Below are positions 44,110-52,614 of a DNA stretch of 64,000 bases, piece after piece. The notes below the pieces were generated by a model. The model ran no database searches and was not told the DNA's origin. It saw only the letters and a list, made by a program, of their open reading frames with translations. The stretch spans positions 54,560 through 118,559 of the forward strand of contig NZ_BDGJ01000042.1 of assembly GCF_002207765.1 (NCBI RefSeq), given 5' to 3'. Position numbers and translations under genes: made by a program. This DNA is from Calderihabitans maritimus. GTDB lineage: Bacteria > Bacillota > KKC1 > Calderihabitantales > Calderihabitantaceae. Positions within the stretch are counted from its first letter, which is position 1. The number at the start of each line of letters is the position of its first letter.

Positions 44110-44842
44110 TAACTTTTCCCCCTTTCGCCGGTTTATCTTCGGCCTTAAAGGTGTTAATCAGGAAACTGGTAATTACCGCAGCGCCTACGCTGCCCATGGC
44201 CAGTTTGCCCAACGGCTGAACAATATCCTGCCAGAACCCAACACTGGTTGGTATTTGGGGATGAGCAGGCAATCCAGGAAGATCTACACCCACAGGAATC
44301 AAGTAAATCATGGATGTATTTAATTTATCACCACGGTAAATAACGGCTTCCTGACCCTTTGCCTTTAAAGATGCTTTTCTCTTCTCGGCCAGCGCCAACA
44401 AGTCGTTCATTTCCCCATAGGTTCTGGCATCTGACGGACAGTTTGTAGCACATGCCGGTTTCAACCCATTTCTTACCCTCTTGATACAGAATGTACATTT
44501 TTCTGCCTTTTCGGCCAGTGCATTATATTTGGAAGCATTATAGGGACAGGTATTAACACAGTATTTGCAGCCAACACACTTTTTGGGTTCCCGATAAACT
44601 ATGCCATCTTCTTTTTTGGTGTTTGCTCCTACGGGACAAACCTTAACGCAGGTAGGGGTATCACAGTGCATACAAGACCGGGGATAAGTATATTTATAAA
44701 ACCCTTCATGATCACTACCTTCTTTTTCCTTTAACTCGTTATAAAACAATCCGGGAATTACTTCGTTTTCTTGCTTGCAGGAAATTATACAGGATTTGCA
44801 ACCCACACAGCGAGACAAGTCTACTAACATTGCCCTTCTCAT
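44099..44842 (-). CDS. 4Fe-4S electron-transfer subunit of the second molybdoenzyme
   Basis: About 247 aa with four cysteine groups (CVGCKSCIISC, CMHCDTPTCVKVCP, CVGCKYCVNTCP, CTFCIKRVRNGLKPACATNCP) and a C-terminal hydrophobic helix (LAMGSVGAAVITSFLI) as in FdnH-type beta subunits. ATG at 44842 has AAAGGGGTG upstream. It bridges the catalytic subunit and the cytochrome b. Confidence 0.92.
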   Translation of the reverse strand: MRRAMLVDLSRCVGCKSCIISCKQENEVIPGLFYNELKEKEGSDHEGFYKYTYPRSCMHCDTPTCVKVCPVGANTKKEDGIVYREPKKCVGCKYCVNTCPYNASKYNALAEKAEKCTFCIKRVRNGLKPACATNCPSDARTYGEMNDLLALAEKRKASLKAKGQEAVIYRGDKLNTSMIYLIPVGVDLPGLPAHPQIPTSVGFWQDIVQPLGKLAMGSVGAAVITSFLINTFKAEDKPAKGGKVNEG

Positions 44843-44858
44843 CAACCGTCACCCCTTT

Positions 44859-47033
44859 CTAAGCTTTGTATATTCTACACTGGATGTTCTTTTGCAGGAA
44901 ACTGCCATTGATATCGTGGTCAGCGGGAAACAAAGTATTGGCCGGCTCCTGCTTATACGGTGATTTTAAACCAAAATAGGGCTGGGTGGAAACCACTTTT
45001 TCAGAAATCAATTCCGTTAGCTTAGCCGCCAGGGTAATTTTACCGTAAGGGGTTTCCACCACCACTTTATCTCCGTCTTTAACCCCGTACTTAGCTGCAG
45101 TAGCAGGGTGAATTTCCAAATATGGCGTCTCTATTTCCCTGGCCCAGGCACTGTACTGGCACTGGCTATGGTAGTGAGCTGCCACCTTTGCGGTACTGAA
45201 CATCAACGGGTAATCCTTCGCCCTATCTTTAGAATTGCCCGGGCTTTCCAGCGGGTCTTGATAATACGCAATTTCTGTTTTTAAACGGTTCTTGTCAAGT
45301 TGCTGAATTTCAATTTTACCGCTGGGAGTTTTAAATTTGAGATCAGTATACAGCGGTTTTAACTTAGGTTTTTCACTTAAGGATTTGCAGGGATAATGTA
45401 CTGCCTTTTCCTTTTTCATTCGTTCGATTGTAATACCCGCCACTTTAGAGTTCTTTTCGACCATTCTGGCCCAGTGTTCTTCCGGGGTTTTTACAAAATA
45501 GGACATATTAAAGCCCATTTTTTGAGCCAATAGGTAATAAAATTCCTGCCCTGATTTTGCTTCACCCAAAGGCGCATGGGCTGCTTCCCGCCACATAAGC
45601 GCCCAATTCACGCCTTTTTGGGGACCGGAAACCTCGAACCAGTGGGCGGCAGGAAGCACTATATCAGCTAACTCAGCGGTATCATCCATGAATATGGTAT
45701 GACTTACATGAAATTCCACTCCGTCAAGCGCCTTTCTCATCCGTATAGAATCAGGCCATGTAACGCAGGGATTACCGGCGGTTAACACCATCTTAATCTG
45801 ACCTTTTTCCATACCTTCATAAATCTCATAATGTTTCCATTTTCTTTCGGGTTTAACCACTTCTTCTTGGGGAACAATATTCTTTACGGAACCATAACTG
45901 GAAGCTAAGTGAGATAAAATACCCGCACCGGGCTTCCCTACATTACCCAGAATGGCCATCAAAGAATAAAACGCCAACAATGTTCCGCTCGAGTTATTGG
46001 TCATCACAACCCCACGACCGGGATAAAACATACCAGCGCCTTTATACCGGGCAAATTCCCGGGCTAAACGAACAATAGCTTCTTCAGGAATGCCGGTAAT
46101 TTCTGCTGCCTTTTTAGGGGTAAAATCTTTTACAGCTTCTGCCAACGCTTCAAAGCCCAATACATAATTGTTAACAAAGTCTTTATCGTAAATGTTTTCT
46201 TTGATAACCACATTAAGCATGGCCATTCCGAGGGCACCATCGGTTCCGGGATTAATCATGTAGAACTCATCTGCATTTTTCGCAGTATCAGTATATCGAA
46301 CATCAACTACAATTAACTTCATTCCCCGGCGGCGAGCTTCTTGTATCCAGTGGAACTGCCCCGGTTTGGTGGCCGCATTGTTATTGCCTACCATTAGCAG
46401 GATTTTGGAGTTTACTACATCGGCCATGGGATTGGTGGCACAACCTTGCCCAAACATGGAGGTGAGGATCTTTTTTTCCGTAGCATAGCAAACAGGAGTA
46501 GTACCGAAGGTCGCTATTCCGGTGAGCTGCTGGAAAGTTTTCATGGCCTCCTTACACCCGGCCTGTCCTACTTTTGAAGTAAATGCTATAATAGACGAAT
46601 TGCCGTAATTATCCAAATAATACTTGAGTTTTTCCGCAATGATATCTATAGCTTCATCCCATGAGATTCGTTCAAATTTGCCATTAACTTTCTTCATGGG
46701 ATATAAAACTCTGTGCTCGCTATAGATGGCTTGAGCCATTTCCATGGGCTTAGGGCAAATTCCCCCTTTGTTATACGGGTTATCCGGATCACCATAAACC
46801 CGGGCAATTTTACCATCTGGTCCTATCATTACCTTCAATCCGCACCCACCGTTGCAGAGGGAACAAACACTGTCTACTTCTTTGTAATTAGGTAAGGTAA
46901 AATCTTCTGCATGAGCAGCCTTGGTTCCGGTCACTTCTAAGCCGGCTGCGGCAGTTACCGCAGTAGCGGCTTTTAAAAAGGTCCTGCGGCTAAATTTTTG
47001 TTCTTCAATAACTTTGTCCAAAATGTTTGCCAA
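44859..47033 (-). CDS. Second molybdopterin oxidoreductase, Tat-exported catalytic subunit
   Basis: About 724 aa with a Tat signal (SRRTFLKAATAVTAAAG), the 4Fe-4S motif CSLCNGGC with a later ICPKP, and a probable Cys ligand in TTPVCYATEKK. TTG at 47033 is spaced correctly from GGGAGG; TTG at 47042 abuts it. Size and partners (ferredoxin subunit plus cytochrome b) resemble polysulfide/thiosulfate reductases and formate dehydrogenases. VCYAT does not match the Sec/Cys-His-Ala-Arg motif of formate dehydrogenase, so a sulfur or metalloid substrate is more likely. It is divergent from a LysR gene that may control it. Confidence 0.9.
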   Translation of the reverse strand: MANILDKVIEEQKFSRRTFLKAATAVTAAAGLEVTGTKAAHAEDFTLPNYKEVDSVCSLCNGGCGLKVMIGPDGKIARVYGDPDNPYNKGGICPKPMEMAQAIYSEHRVLYPMKKVNGKFERISWDEAIDIIAEKLKYYLDNYGNSSIIAFTSKVGQAGCKEAMKTFQQLTGIATFGTTPVCYATEKKILTSMFGQGCATNPMADVVNSKILLMVGNNNAATKPGQFHWIQEARRRGMKLIVVDVRYTDTAKNADEFYMINPGTDGALGMAMLNVVIKENIYDKDFVNNYVLGFEALAEAVKDFTPKKAAEITGIPEEAIVRLAREFARYKGAGMFYPGRGVVMTNNSSGTLLAFYSLMAILGNVGKPGAGILSHLASSYGSVKNIVPQEEVVKPERKWKHYEIYEGMEKGQIKMVLTAGNPCVTWPDSIRMRKALDGVEFHVSHTIFMDDTAELADIVLPAAHWFEVSGPQKGVNWALMWREAAHAPLGEAKSGQEFYYLLAQKMGFNMSYFVKTPEEHWARMVEKNSKVAGITIERMKKEKAVHYPCKSLSEKPKLKPLYTDLKFKTPSGKIEIQQLDKNRLKTEIAYYQDPLESPGNSKDRAKDYPLMFSTAKVAAHYHSQCQYSAWAREIETPYLEIHPATAAKYGVKDGDKVVVETPYGKITLAAKLTELISEKVVSTQPYFGLKSPYKQEPANTLFPADHDINGSFLQKNIQCRIYKA

Positions 47034-47413
47034 CTCGTTCAACCTCCCTTTTTTTGAATTTTGGAATTAGGAGCAAATAATCGAAAAATAATTTGAGTGA
47101 CCTTTTTAGGTAGTTTTTAAATTTGCTAGAATCTTCTGTGCTTGAGCGAACTTTCACAATCTTTTTGAATGAAAAACACCCTCCTTTTTCAACAGAGTCG
47201 AGACATAGATTGTATATAACCAAGGGCTTCTAATTGTTCTGCCCTATTTATATTTTAGTACATATCAGGCAGTTGCGGTTATGAGTCTTTATTATATCCT
47301 TATAACATGTAACTAATTGGCACTAATTATTGGTAAGAAGGACTAAAAAAAAATGTTATAATGTTATGCTAGAATATATTAGTGAAAAGTAGAACTAGCC
47401 GGGAGGGATAGGG

Positions 47414-48325
47414 GTGAACCTAAACCAGCTGGAGTTGTTTTGCGAGGTGGCCCGGCTTAAAAGTTTTTCTAAAGCAGCCAAATTGCTGCATATTACTCAG
47501 CCGGCAGTAAGCCTGCAAATACAAAATCTAGAAGAATACTATGGCGCCAAACTATTTGAACGAACTGCCCAGGGAGTCATTTTGACATCTGCCGGTCGGG
47601 TAGTCTATGAATATGCCCGGCGGTTATTGGAGATTCACCAGCAGATGGAAAGGGAACTGGATCGGGTCTTCGGGGTGGAAAAAGATGAGCTGGTCATTGG
47701 AGCCAGTTCCATTATCGGCAATCATGCCCTGCCCTGCAGCATCTGGGCTTTTCAGGAAAAATATCCGCAGGTAAAGCTAAAGGTAGAAGTGGGTAACACT
47801 AAGTTAATTATTCAGAAGGTCATCGAACAACAGGTCGAACTGGGCCTGGTGGAAGGTTCTACTGAATTGCCTGGTCAGAAGGGACTGGTCACCAAGAAAA
47901 TTGCTACGGACGAAGTAGTAGTCATTGTTCCTAATAAAGGCTTTTGGGCCCAAAAAGAAGAGATAACTATAAAGGAATTGATGAAAGAGCGGTTTATTGT
48001 GCGGGAAAAAGGTTCAGGGGTTCGCGAGGCTTTGGAAAGAGCTCTGGAGAACCAGGGGATAAAACTTTCGGAACTTAATGTGGTGAGCGAGATGAGCAGT
48101 TTAGAGGGGATCAAAGCGGCGGTGGAAGCTGGTTTTGCTATTTCCATTTGCTGCCGGCAGGGGGTCCAAAAGGATATCCGGCGGGGGACTCTAAGGGCCA
48201 TACCGATCAAAGAGCTGCCCATTCAAATAGATTATTATCTCCTTTATATGAAAAATAAATTTTTAAAACCAGTAGCCAAGCGTTTTATCCGGTTTATTGC
48301 CCCCGAGACACTGGAGTTTTGTTAA
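47414..48325 (+). CDS. LysR-family regulator (CysB/CysL-like)
   Basis: A 303-aa regulator with the N-terminal winged helix (NQLELFCEVARLKSFSKAAK, then ITQPAVSLQIQNLE) and a periplasmic-binding-like effector domain (from about 90). GTG at 47414 has GGGAGGG upstream. It is divergent from the second molybdoenzyme operon across a 370-bp gap, and LysR proteins commonly control such neighbours. A sulfur-related effector would fit the surroundings, but that is inference. Confidence 0.92.
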   Translation: MNLNQLELFCEVARLKSFSKAAKLLHITQPAVSLQIQNLEEYYGAKLFERTAQGVILTSAGRVVYEYARRLLEIHQQMERELDRVFGVEKDELVIGASSIIGNHALPCSIWAFQEKYPQVKLKVEVGNTKLIIQKVIEQQVELGLVEGSTELPGQKGLVTKKIATDEVVVIVPNKGFWAQKEEITIKELMKERFIVREKGSGVREALERALENQGIKLSELNVVSEMSSLEGIKAAVEAGFAISICCRQGVQKDIRRGTLRAIPIKELPIQIDYYLLYMKNKFLKPVAKRFIRFIAPETLEFC

Positions 48326-48331
48326 ATTAAA

Positions 48332-48365
48332 TGCCGTAGCCCGGGAATAGGCTCCCGGGCTACGG
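48332..48365. terminator. Strong hairpin between converging genes
   Basis: GCCGTAGCCCGGG and CCCGGGCTACGGC form a 13-bp perfect stem between the LysR gene and the YedE gene. Confidence 0.8.
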
Positions 48366-48368
48366 CGA

Positions 48369-48872
48369 TTATAGGTACATCCGGGTCAATAGCTTTACTC
48401 CGATATAAGCTCCGGCAAAGACGAAGATAGCAAAAACCCAGCCATGAAGAGATTGGGAAGAAATGGCACTAAAAAAGGCGCCTACATTACACCCATGGGC
48501 CAGCCGGGCACCAAACCCCATCAACGCTCCTCCCCCTAGGGCGAGGATGATTTGGCGGCGTCGCCGGATTTTTATCCATCGGAAATCTGATGACAACAAG
48601 GTCGAGAGCAAAGATCCAGCTATCATGCCGAGAATCATCCAGGTATCTTCACCTCTAATATCGTGTCCATGTTGGAAATAAGCCCATTTTTCCGGGTGGC
48701 TGCCGAAGACTCTGGCTATTTTAACTCCCCATTTAGCTATAGCAAGCGAAATCCCCCAGGGTTTTTGGGTTGCGGCGAAGAGGATGATATTTAAAAGTGC
48801 TAGGAGGAGACCGCCAAACCAATACGTCCAGCCGGTAGAAACACCATGAAACCGTAATACTTCTTTAGACAT
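48369..48872 (-). CDS. YeeE/YedE-family sulfur transport protein (second half type)
   Basis: A 167-aa membrane protein with four to five helices and the YeeE/YedE signature GFGARLAHGCNVGAFF, in which the Cys is thought to bind thiosulfate or a persulfide. ATG at 48872 is preceded by a weak GGTGAAAAG. It forms a cluster with TusA and another YedE protein and reads with them. In YeeE-type transporters two such halves form one pore; here they are separate genes, so they may pair. Confidence 0.85.
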   Translation of the reverse strand: MSKEVLRFHGVSTGWTYWFGGLLLALLNIILFAATQKPWGISLAIAKWGVKIARVFGSHPEKWAYFQHGHDIRGEDTWMILGMIAGSLLSTLLSSDFRWIKIRRRRQIILALGGGALMGFGARLAHGCNVGAFFSAISSQSLHGWVFAIFVFAGAYIGVKLLTRMYL

Positions 48873-48884
48873 CTTTTCACCAGC

Positions 48885-49112
48885 CTATTCCTGTTTGGTC
48901 AAAAAGATTTGCCAGATACCGTTTTCAGTAGACTCTACGGTAAACTCATAACGGTTTTTTTCAGCCCAGTCCAGGATATTTCTAACTGAACGGCTGAAGT
49001 TTGTCTCTACCACCAGGGTATCTCCGGTTTTTAATCTTCGACATATTTGTTGAGTTTTTAACAGAGGTACGGGGCAAACCTCTCCTAAAACGTCAAGTCT
49101 GTGGGTTGCCAC
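48885..49112 (-). CDS. TusA/SirA-family sulfur carrier
   Basis: About 75 aa with DVLGEVCPVPLLKTQQ, the active Cys-Pro motif that carries a persulfide. GTG at 49112 has GGGGAAGG upstream; a longer frame begins at 49136. It is placed between two YedE genes, where it would accept sulfur (or selenium) imported by them and hand it to molybdoenzyme maturation, tRNA thiolation or selenium metabolism. Which acceptor is used is not visible. Confidence 0.9.
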   Translation of the reverse strand: MATHRLDVLGEVCPVPLLKTQQICRRLKTGDTLVVETNFSRSVRNILDWAEKNRYEFTVESTENGIWQIFLTKQE

Positions 49113-49743
49113 GCTGAACCTTCCCCCTCTTGTCAATGCTGCTTCTTTCCATCCGACAAAGGATGAAATAGATACCTGCCAGTACGGTTACCTGGGCAAT
49201 TAAGGCTGGCCCCCAGCCGAGATAATCCGGAAAAAAGACCGGTCGCCACACCGGTAAAGCTTGCTCCCACCAGCCAAAGCTCCAGATACACAGGAGGGAA
49301 CCGGATATAAGGCCCGCTAAAGTCCATAAATAAATTACAGAACCTTCACCGATACGAGCCAGGCAACTGCAGACGCAGCCACCGGCGAGAATCATACCCA
49401 GACCAAAAAGGAAACCACCGAGCGCTGTATTTAAACCAACCGGGTAGATTTTTCCGGGAATGGTCAATCCCTGTACAAAAAAATTGTACTGAATAGCGGC
49501 AAATCCGATGGTGGATATTATTAACATTAAAAGCACGGCTTTCGTCAAGCTTAGGGTGCCAAAGAGAATGGGGTCGCGAAAGGCACTGGCAAAGCAAAAA
49601 CGGGACCGCTGAATAACAAACCCAAAACCGAGACCAAAAAACCAATAGACTGCTTTTAAAGGCGAAAAGTGAGCCAGCGTCAGTCCTGTTAGAATTACTG
49701 CAAGAAAGGTAAGCAGAAAGAAGTGAAACTGATTTTTTTTCAC
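49093..49743 (-). CDS. YeeE/YedE-family sulfur transport protein (first half type)
   Basis: A 216-aa membrane protein with about six helices. RSRFCFASAFRD and GGCVCSCLARIGEG carry the cysteines conserved in YedE/YeeE proteins. GTG at 49743 has GAGGTG upstream, and the gene overlaps TusA at its 3' end. It is first in the YedE-TusA-YedE cluster. Confidence 0.88.
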   Translation of the reverse strand: MKKNQFHFFLLTFLAVILTGLTLAHFSPLKAVYWFFGLGFGFVIQRSRFCFASAFRDPILFGTLSLTKAVLLMLIISTIGFAAIQYNFFVQGLTIPGKIYPVGLNTALGGFLFGLGMILAGGCVCSCLARIGEGSVIYLWTLAGLISGSLLCIWSFGWWEQALPVWRPVFFPDYLGWGPALIAQVTVLAGIYFILCRMERSSIDKRGKVQRGNPQT

Positions 49744-49765
49744 TTTTTACACCTCTGTGGAAAAA

Positions 49766-49771
49766 ATTATA
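49766..49771 (-). promoter_or_regulatory. Probable -10 element of the YedE-TusA operon
   Basis: On the minus strand TATAAT lies 23 bp before the GTG start, with TGCAAT 17 bp further upstream as a weak -35. Confidence 0.45.
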
Positions 49772-49831
49772 CCATAAATCAACAAAGAATTGCATAATCC
49801 AAATTATTGCGATTTTGTTAAGAAGAACCCC

Positions 49832-49860
49832 TTGCTTACTTTTTAAGTTTTCCTTATACT
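49832..49860 (+). promoter_or_regulatory. Promoter of the molybdenum cofactor operon
   Basis: TTGCTT at 49832-49837 and TATACT at 49855-49860 with a 17-bp spacer, immediately before the Moco riboswitch. Confidence 0.65.
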
Positions 49861-49876
49861 ATAAGCAAAAACATGT

Positions 49877-49995
49877 TCTCCGAGCCTATTTGCCTAAGGC
49901 TCAGGCTATGGCAAATGGGCCGTGCTGCTCCGGCAGCACCAGGGTATGGCGGGAAACCGGCATGCCCCCCGCATTTGGAAAGGAGACCCGACGAG
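49877..49995 (+). ncRNA. Moco riboswitch aptamer
   Basis: The leader has the nested stems of the Moco RNA: GAGCC (49882-49886) with GGCTC (49898-49902), ATTTGCC with GGCAAAT (49910-49916), a GTGCTG/CAGCAC hairpin at 49922-49939, and the conserved GGGAAACC and GGAAAGGAGACC segments. It stands between a promoter and moaA, the expected place for feedback control by molybdenum (or tungsten) cofactor. The class is assigned from memory of its conserved features. Confidence 0.85.
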
Positions 49996-50004
49996 ATTTG
50001 ACGC

Positions 50005-50038
50005 GGCGCCTTTTATTGCGGGGGCGCCTGTTTATTTT
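50005..50038 (+). terminator. Expression-platform terminator of the Moco riboswitch
   Basis: GGCGCC at 50005-50010 pairs with GGCGCC at 50023-50028 and is followed by TGTTTATTTT. It lies between the aptamer and the moaA start, so cofactor binding may promote termination. Confidence 0.7.
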
Positions 50039-50062
50039 AAGTGGACAAGGGGTTGGCGATTA

Positions 50063-51046
50063 ATGCAGGACCGGTTTCAAAGAGAAATCAATTACTTGAG
50101 AATTTCGATAACTGATAGGTGTAATTTACGATGTGTTTACTGCATGCCACCGGAAGGGGTCAAGCTGGTAGAACATGAGGATATCCTCCGGTTGGAGGAA
50201 ATCGAAACCATTGTGCGGGCAGCCGCTGCGGTGGGGATCAGAAAACTCCGCTTAACCGGTGGAGAACCCCTGATCCGGAAGGGGATTGTCAGGTTGGTGA
50301 GGAAACTTTCTGCTGTTCCCGGTATTGACGATCTAGCACTGACTACCAACGGTATTTTGCTGGCCCGATATCTAAAGAGCCTGGAGGAGGCAGGGCTTAA
50401 CCGCGTCAACATAAGCTTAGATACCTTGCGCCCTGAAAGGTTTAAAGAAATTACCAGGGGTGGAAATTTAACGGATGTATGGCAAGGAATAAAGGCTGCA
50501 CTGGCTTCCTCCCTCCATCCGGTGAAGCTCAATACCGTCATCATACGTGGTTCTAACGATGACGAGATTCTTGATTTTGCCCGCCTGACCATGGAGTTTC
50601 CGCTACACGTAAGATTTATTGAATTAATGCCTATCGGCACATGCAATGCCTGGGCTGAAGAGAAAAGGGTGCCCTATTACGAAATCAAGGAACAAATTGA
50701 GAAAGAATTGGGCAGCCTGGTAGCCTATGAAGAGGTGCCCGGGGGAGGTCCTGCTAAATACTACCGTTTGCCCGGTGCTTTAGGGACTATTGGATTTATT
50801 ACCGCTATGAGCAACCATTTTTGTAATCATTGTAACCGGATTAGACTGACGGCTCAGGGACAAATCAGGCCCTGCCTGCACTCCGAGTGGGAGATTGACC
50901 TTAAAGGGCCGCTCCGTCAGGGAGCGCGGGAAGAAGAATTGCAGGCCCTTATTTCTCAAGCCATTCAGGGGAAGCCGCGTCGGCATTCCATGGACTCTGA
51001 AGGATGGCAGGATCAGCGACGGAGTATGTTTCAGATCGGAGGCTGA
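50063..51046 (+). CDS. moaA: GTP 3',8-cyclase MoaA
   Basis: About 327 aa, a radical SAM enzyme with CNLRCVYC at the N-terminus, a second cluster in CNHCNRIRL and a later Cys, and the conserved C-terminal Gly-Gly. It makes the cyclic precursor of molybdopterin from GTP. ATG at 50063 opens the family's usual N-terminus (DRFQREINYLRISITDRC); a longer frame from 49922 would cover the riboswitch. Its stop overlaps the ModA start region. MoaC and MoaB/MoaE/MoaD are not in the window. Confidence 0.95.
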   Translation: MQDRFQREINYLRISITDRCNLRCVYCMPPEGVKLVEHEDILRLEEIETIVRAAAAVGIRKLRLTGGEPLIRKGIVRLVRKLSAVPGIDDLALTTNGILLARYLKSLEEAGLNRVNISLDTLRPERFKEITRGGNLTDVWQGIKAALASSLHPVKLNTVIIRGSNDDEILDFARLTMEFPLHVRFIELMPIGTCNAWAEEKRVPYYEIKEQIEKELGSLVAYEEVPGGGPAKYYRLPGALGTIGFITAMSNHFCNHCNRIRLTAQGQIRPCLHSEWEIDLKGPLRQGAREEELQALISQAIQGKPRRHSMDSEGWQDQRRSMFQIGG

Positions 51047-51051
51047 TGGGC

Positions 51052-51840
51052 GTGAGTGCCTTAGACAGATGGAAAGTATTGGGCATGATCGTATTAGCTT
51101 TTTCACTTTTGATTAATGGTTGTGCGAAAAATGAAGAACAAGAGGTCCTCACGGTTTTTGCGGCTTCATCTCTAACTGAGAGTTTCCGGGAGATAGCCCG
51201 CGCCTTTCAAGCACTTCACCCCGGTGTAAAGGTTCAGCTCAACTTTGCCGGGAGCCAAGTTTTGATGCAGCAGTTGAGTGCTGGCGCTCAGGCGGATGTC
51301 TTTGCTTCGGCAGACGAGAGATATGTGGCTGAAGCGGTCGAGCAAAATCTAGCGGAGCAGCCTCGTCTGATGGCTAAAAACAGACTGGTGGCGGTTATTG
51401 CTAAAGAACAGGCGGGGATAGAAAACCTGGGAGACCTGGTGAAGATTAAAAACCTGGTGTTGGCAGACCCTCGGGTCCCGGTGGGTGCCTATTCAGAGCA
51501 GGTCCTGGACAATTTAGGCCGTCTTTACGGTTCCCAGTATAAATCGCGCGTAATTGAAAATGTGGTTTCTTGGGAAAGTAATGTTAAGCAGGTGGTAGCC
51601 AAGGTGGCCCTCGGTGAGGCGGGAGGAGCATTGGTTTATGCTACGGATGTTACTCCGGATTTAAAAAAACAGGTTAAAGTACTGGAAATTCCGCCGGAGT
51701 ACAACGTGGAAGCAAAATACTTTATTGCCGTCGGGAAGAACGGTAAACAGAAAGAGCTTGCTGCGGAATTTATAGATTTCCTTATGTCCTCCCGGGGGCA
51801 GGAGATTTTACTTCAATTCGGGTTCCTGCCTATCCGTTAA
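51052..51840 (+). CDS. modA: Molybdate-binding lipoprotein ModA
   Basis: About 262 aa with a signal peptide and lipobox (LLINGC), then the ModA fold: VFAASSLTESFREIAR, NFAGSQVLMQQLSAG, ADVFASAD and a C-terminal SSRGQEILLQFGF. It captures molybdate (or tungstate) outside the membrane and passes it to ModBC. GTG at 51052 is spaced from GGAGG; ATG at 51046 is the alternative and overlaps moaA. Confidence 0.95.
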   Translation: MSALDRWKVLGMIVLAFSLLINGCAKNEEQEVLTVFAASSLTESFREIARAFQALHPGVKVQLNFAGSQVLMQQLSAGAQADVFASADERYVAEAVEQNLAEQPRLMAKNRLVAVIAKEQAGIENLGDLVKIKNLVLADPRVPVGAYSEQVLDNLGRLYGSQYKSRVIENVVSWESNVKQVVAKVALGEAGGALVYATDVTPDLKKQVKVLEIPPEYNVEAKYFIAVGKNGKQKELAAEFIDFLMSSRGQEILLQFGFLPIR

Positions 51841-51852
51841 GGATGTGGTAGT

Positions 51853-52614
51853 ATGTATTGGCTATTGACATTGGTGTGGTTTTTTTTGATCCTTTTACCC
51901 ATACTCTCTATTTTTGGCGCCTTTTCCCAAGCGGACCTGATAGCCGGGTTGAGGAGCCCGCTGGTGCGAGAAGCGCTCAGAGTAAGTGCCCTTTCTACAG
52001 GCATTTCTATGGTACTGATTCTGAGCCTTGGTTTACCGACCGCTTATTTTTTGGCCCGCAGCAATTGGCGCGGGAAAGTCTTCCTGGATACGTTGTTGGA
52101 TTTGCCCATGGTTCTGCCGCCGGCGGTAGCGGGTATGGCGTTACTTCTCGCCTTCGGCCGCAGGGGACTGGCTGGCGAAGTGTTGTACAAAATGGGGTTG
52201 GTTCTTCCTTTTTCCCTGCCGGCTGTGGTTATGGCCCAAACTTTCGTGGCTGCTCCCTTTTTTATACGGTCGGCTAAAAGCGGATTTCAGGCTGTAGATA
52301 AGAACCTGGAATGGGCTGCTCAGACCTTGGGGAAAACTCCCTGGCAAGTCTTTTGGCGGGTTACTTTTCCCCTAGCGCTTCCTTCTCTGGTCAGCGGACT
52401 GATTATGTCCTGGGCGCGAGCTTTAGGGGAGTTCGGAGCAACTTTGATATTTGCCGGCAATATGCCGGGGCGAACCCAGACCTTGCCCCTGGCAGTGTAC
52501 AGTGCCATGGAAACTGATTTTCCGGCGGCGATGGTGATGTCTGCTTTTCTGGTCGTTATTTCTTTTCTGGTTCTGGTTTCGGTGAAAGTGCTGGCAGGAA
52601 AGGGGCTTGGTTAG
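51853..52614 (+). CDS. modB: Molybdate ABC permease ModB
   Basis: A 253-aa permease with about six helices and the EAA-loop ARALGEFGATLIFAGNMPG typical of ModB. ATG at 51853 follows the modA stop closely. It forms the membrane channel for molybdate, with ModC starting at the next base after its stop. Confidence 0.95.
   Translation: MYWLLTLVWFFLILLPILSIFGAFSQADLIAGLRSPLVREALRVSALSTGISMVLILSLGLPTAYFLARSNWRGKVFLDTLLDLPMVLPPAVAGMALLLAFGRRGLAGEVLYKMGLVLPFSLPAVVMAQTFVAAPFFIRSAKSGFQAVDKNLEWAAQTLGKTPWQVFWRVTFPLALPSLVSGLIMSWARALGEFGATLIFAGNMPGRTQTLPLAVYSAMETDFPAAMVMSAFLVVISFLVLVSVKVLAGKGLG

Noticed and set aside
39673..47033. Possible selenocysteine in the molybdoenzymes
   Set aside because: Both catalytic frames are full length without an internal UGA and have Cys at the presumed ligand site.
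49815..50063. An open frame through the moaA leader
   Set aside because: It covers the promoter, Moco aptamer and terminator and is not protein-like.
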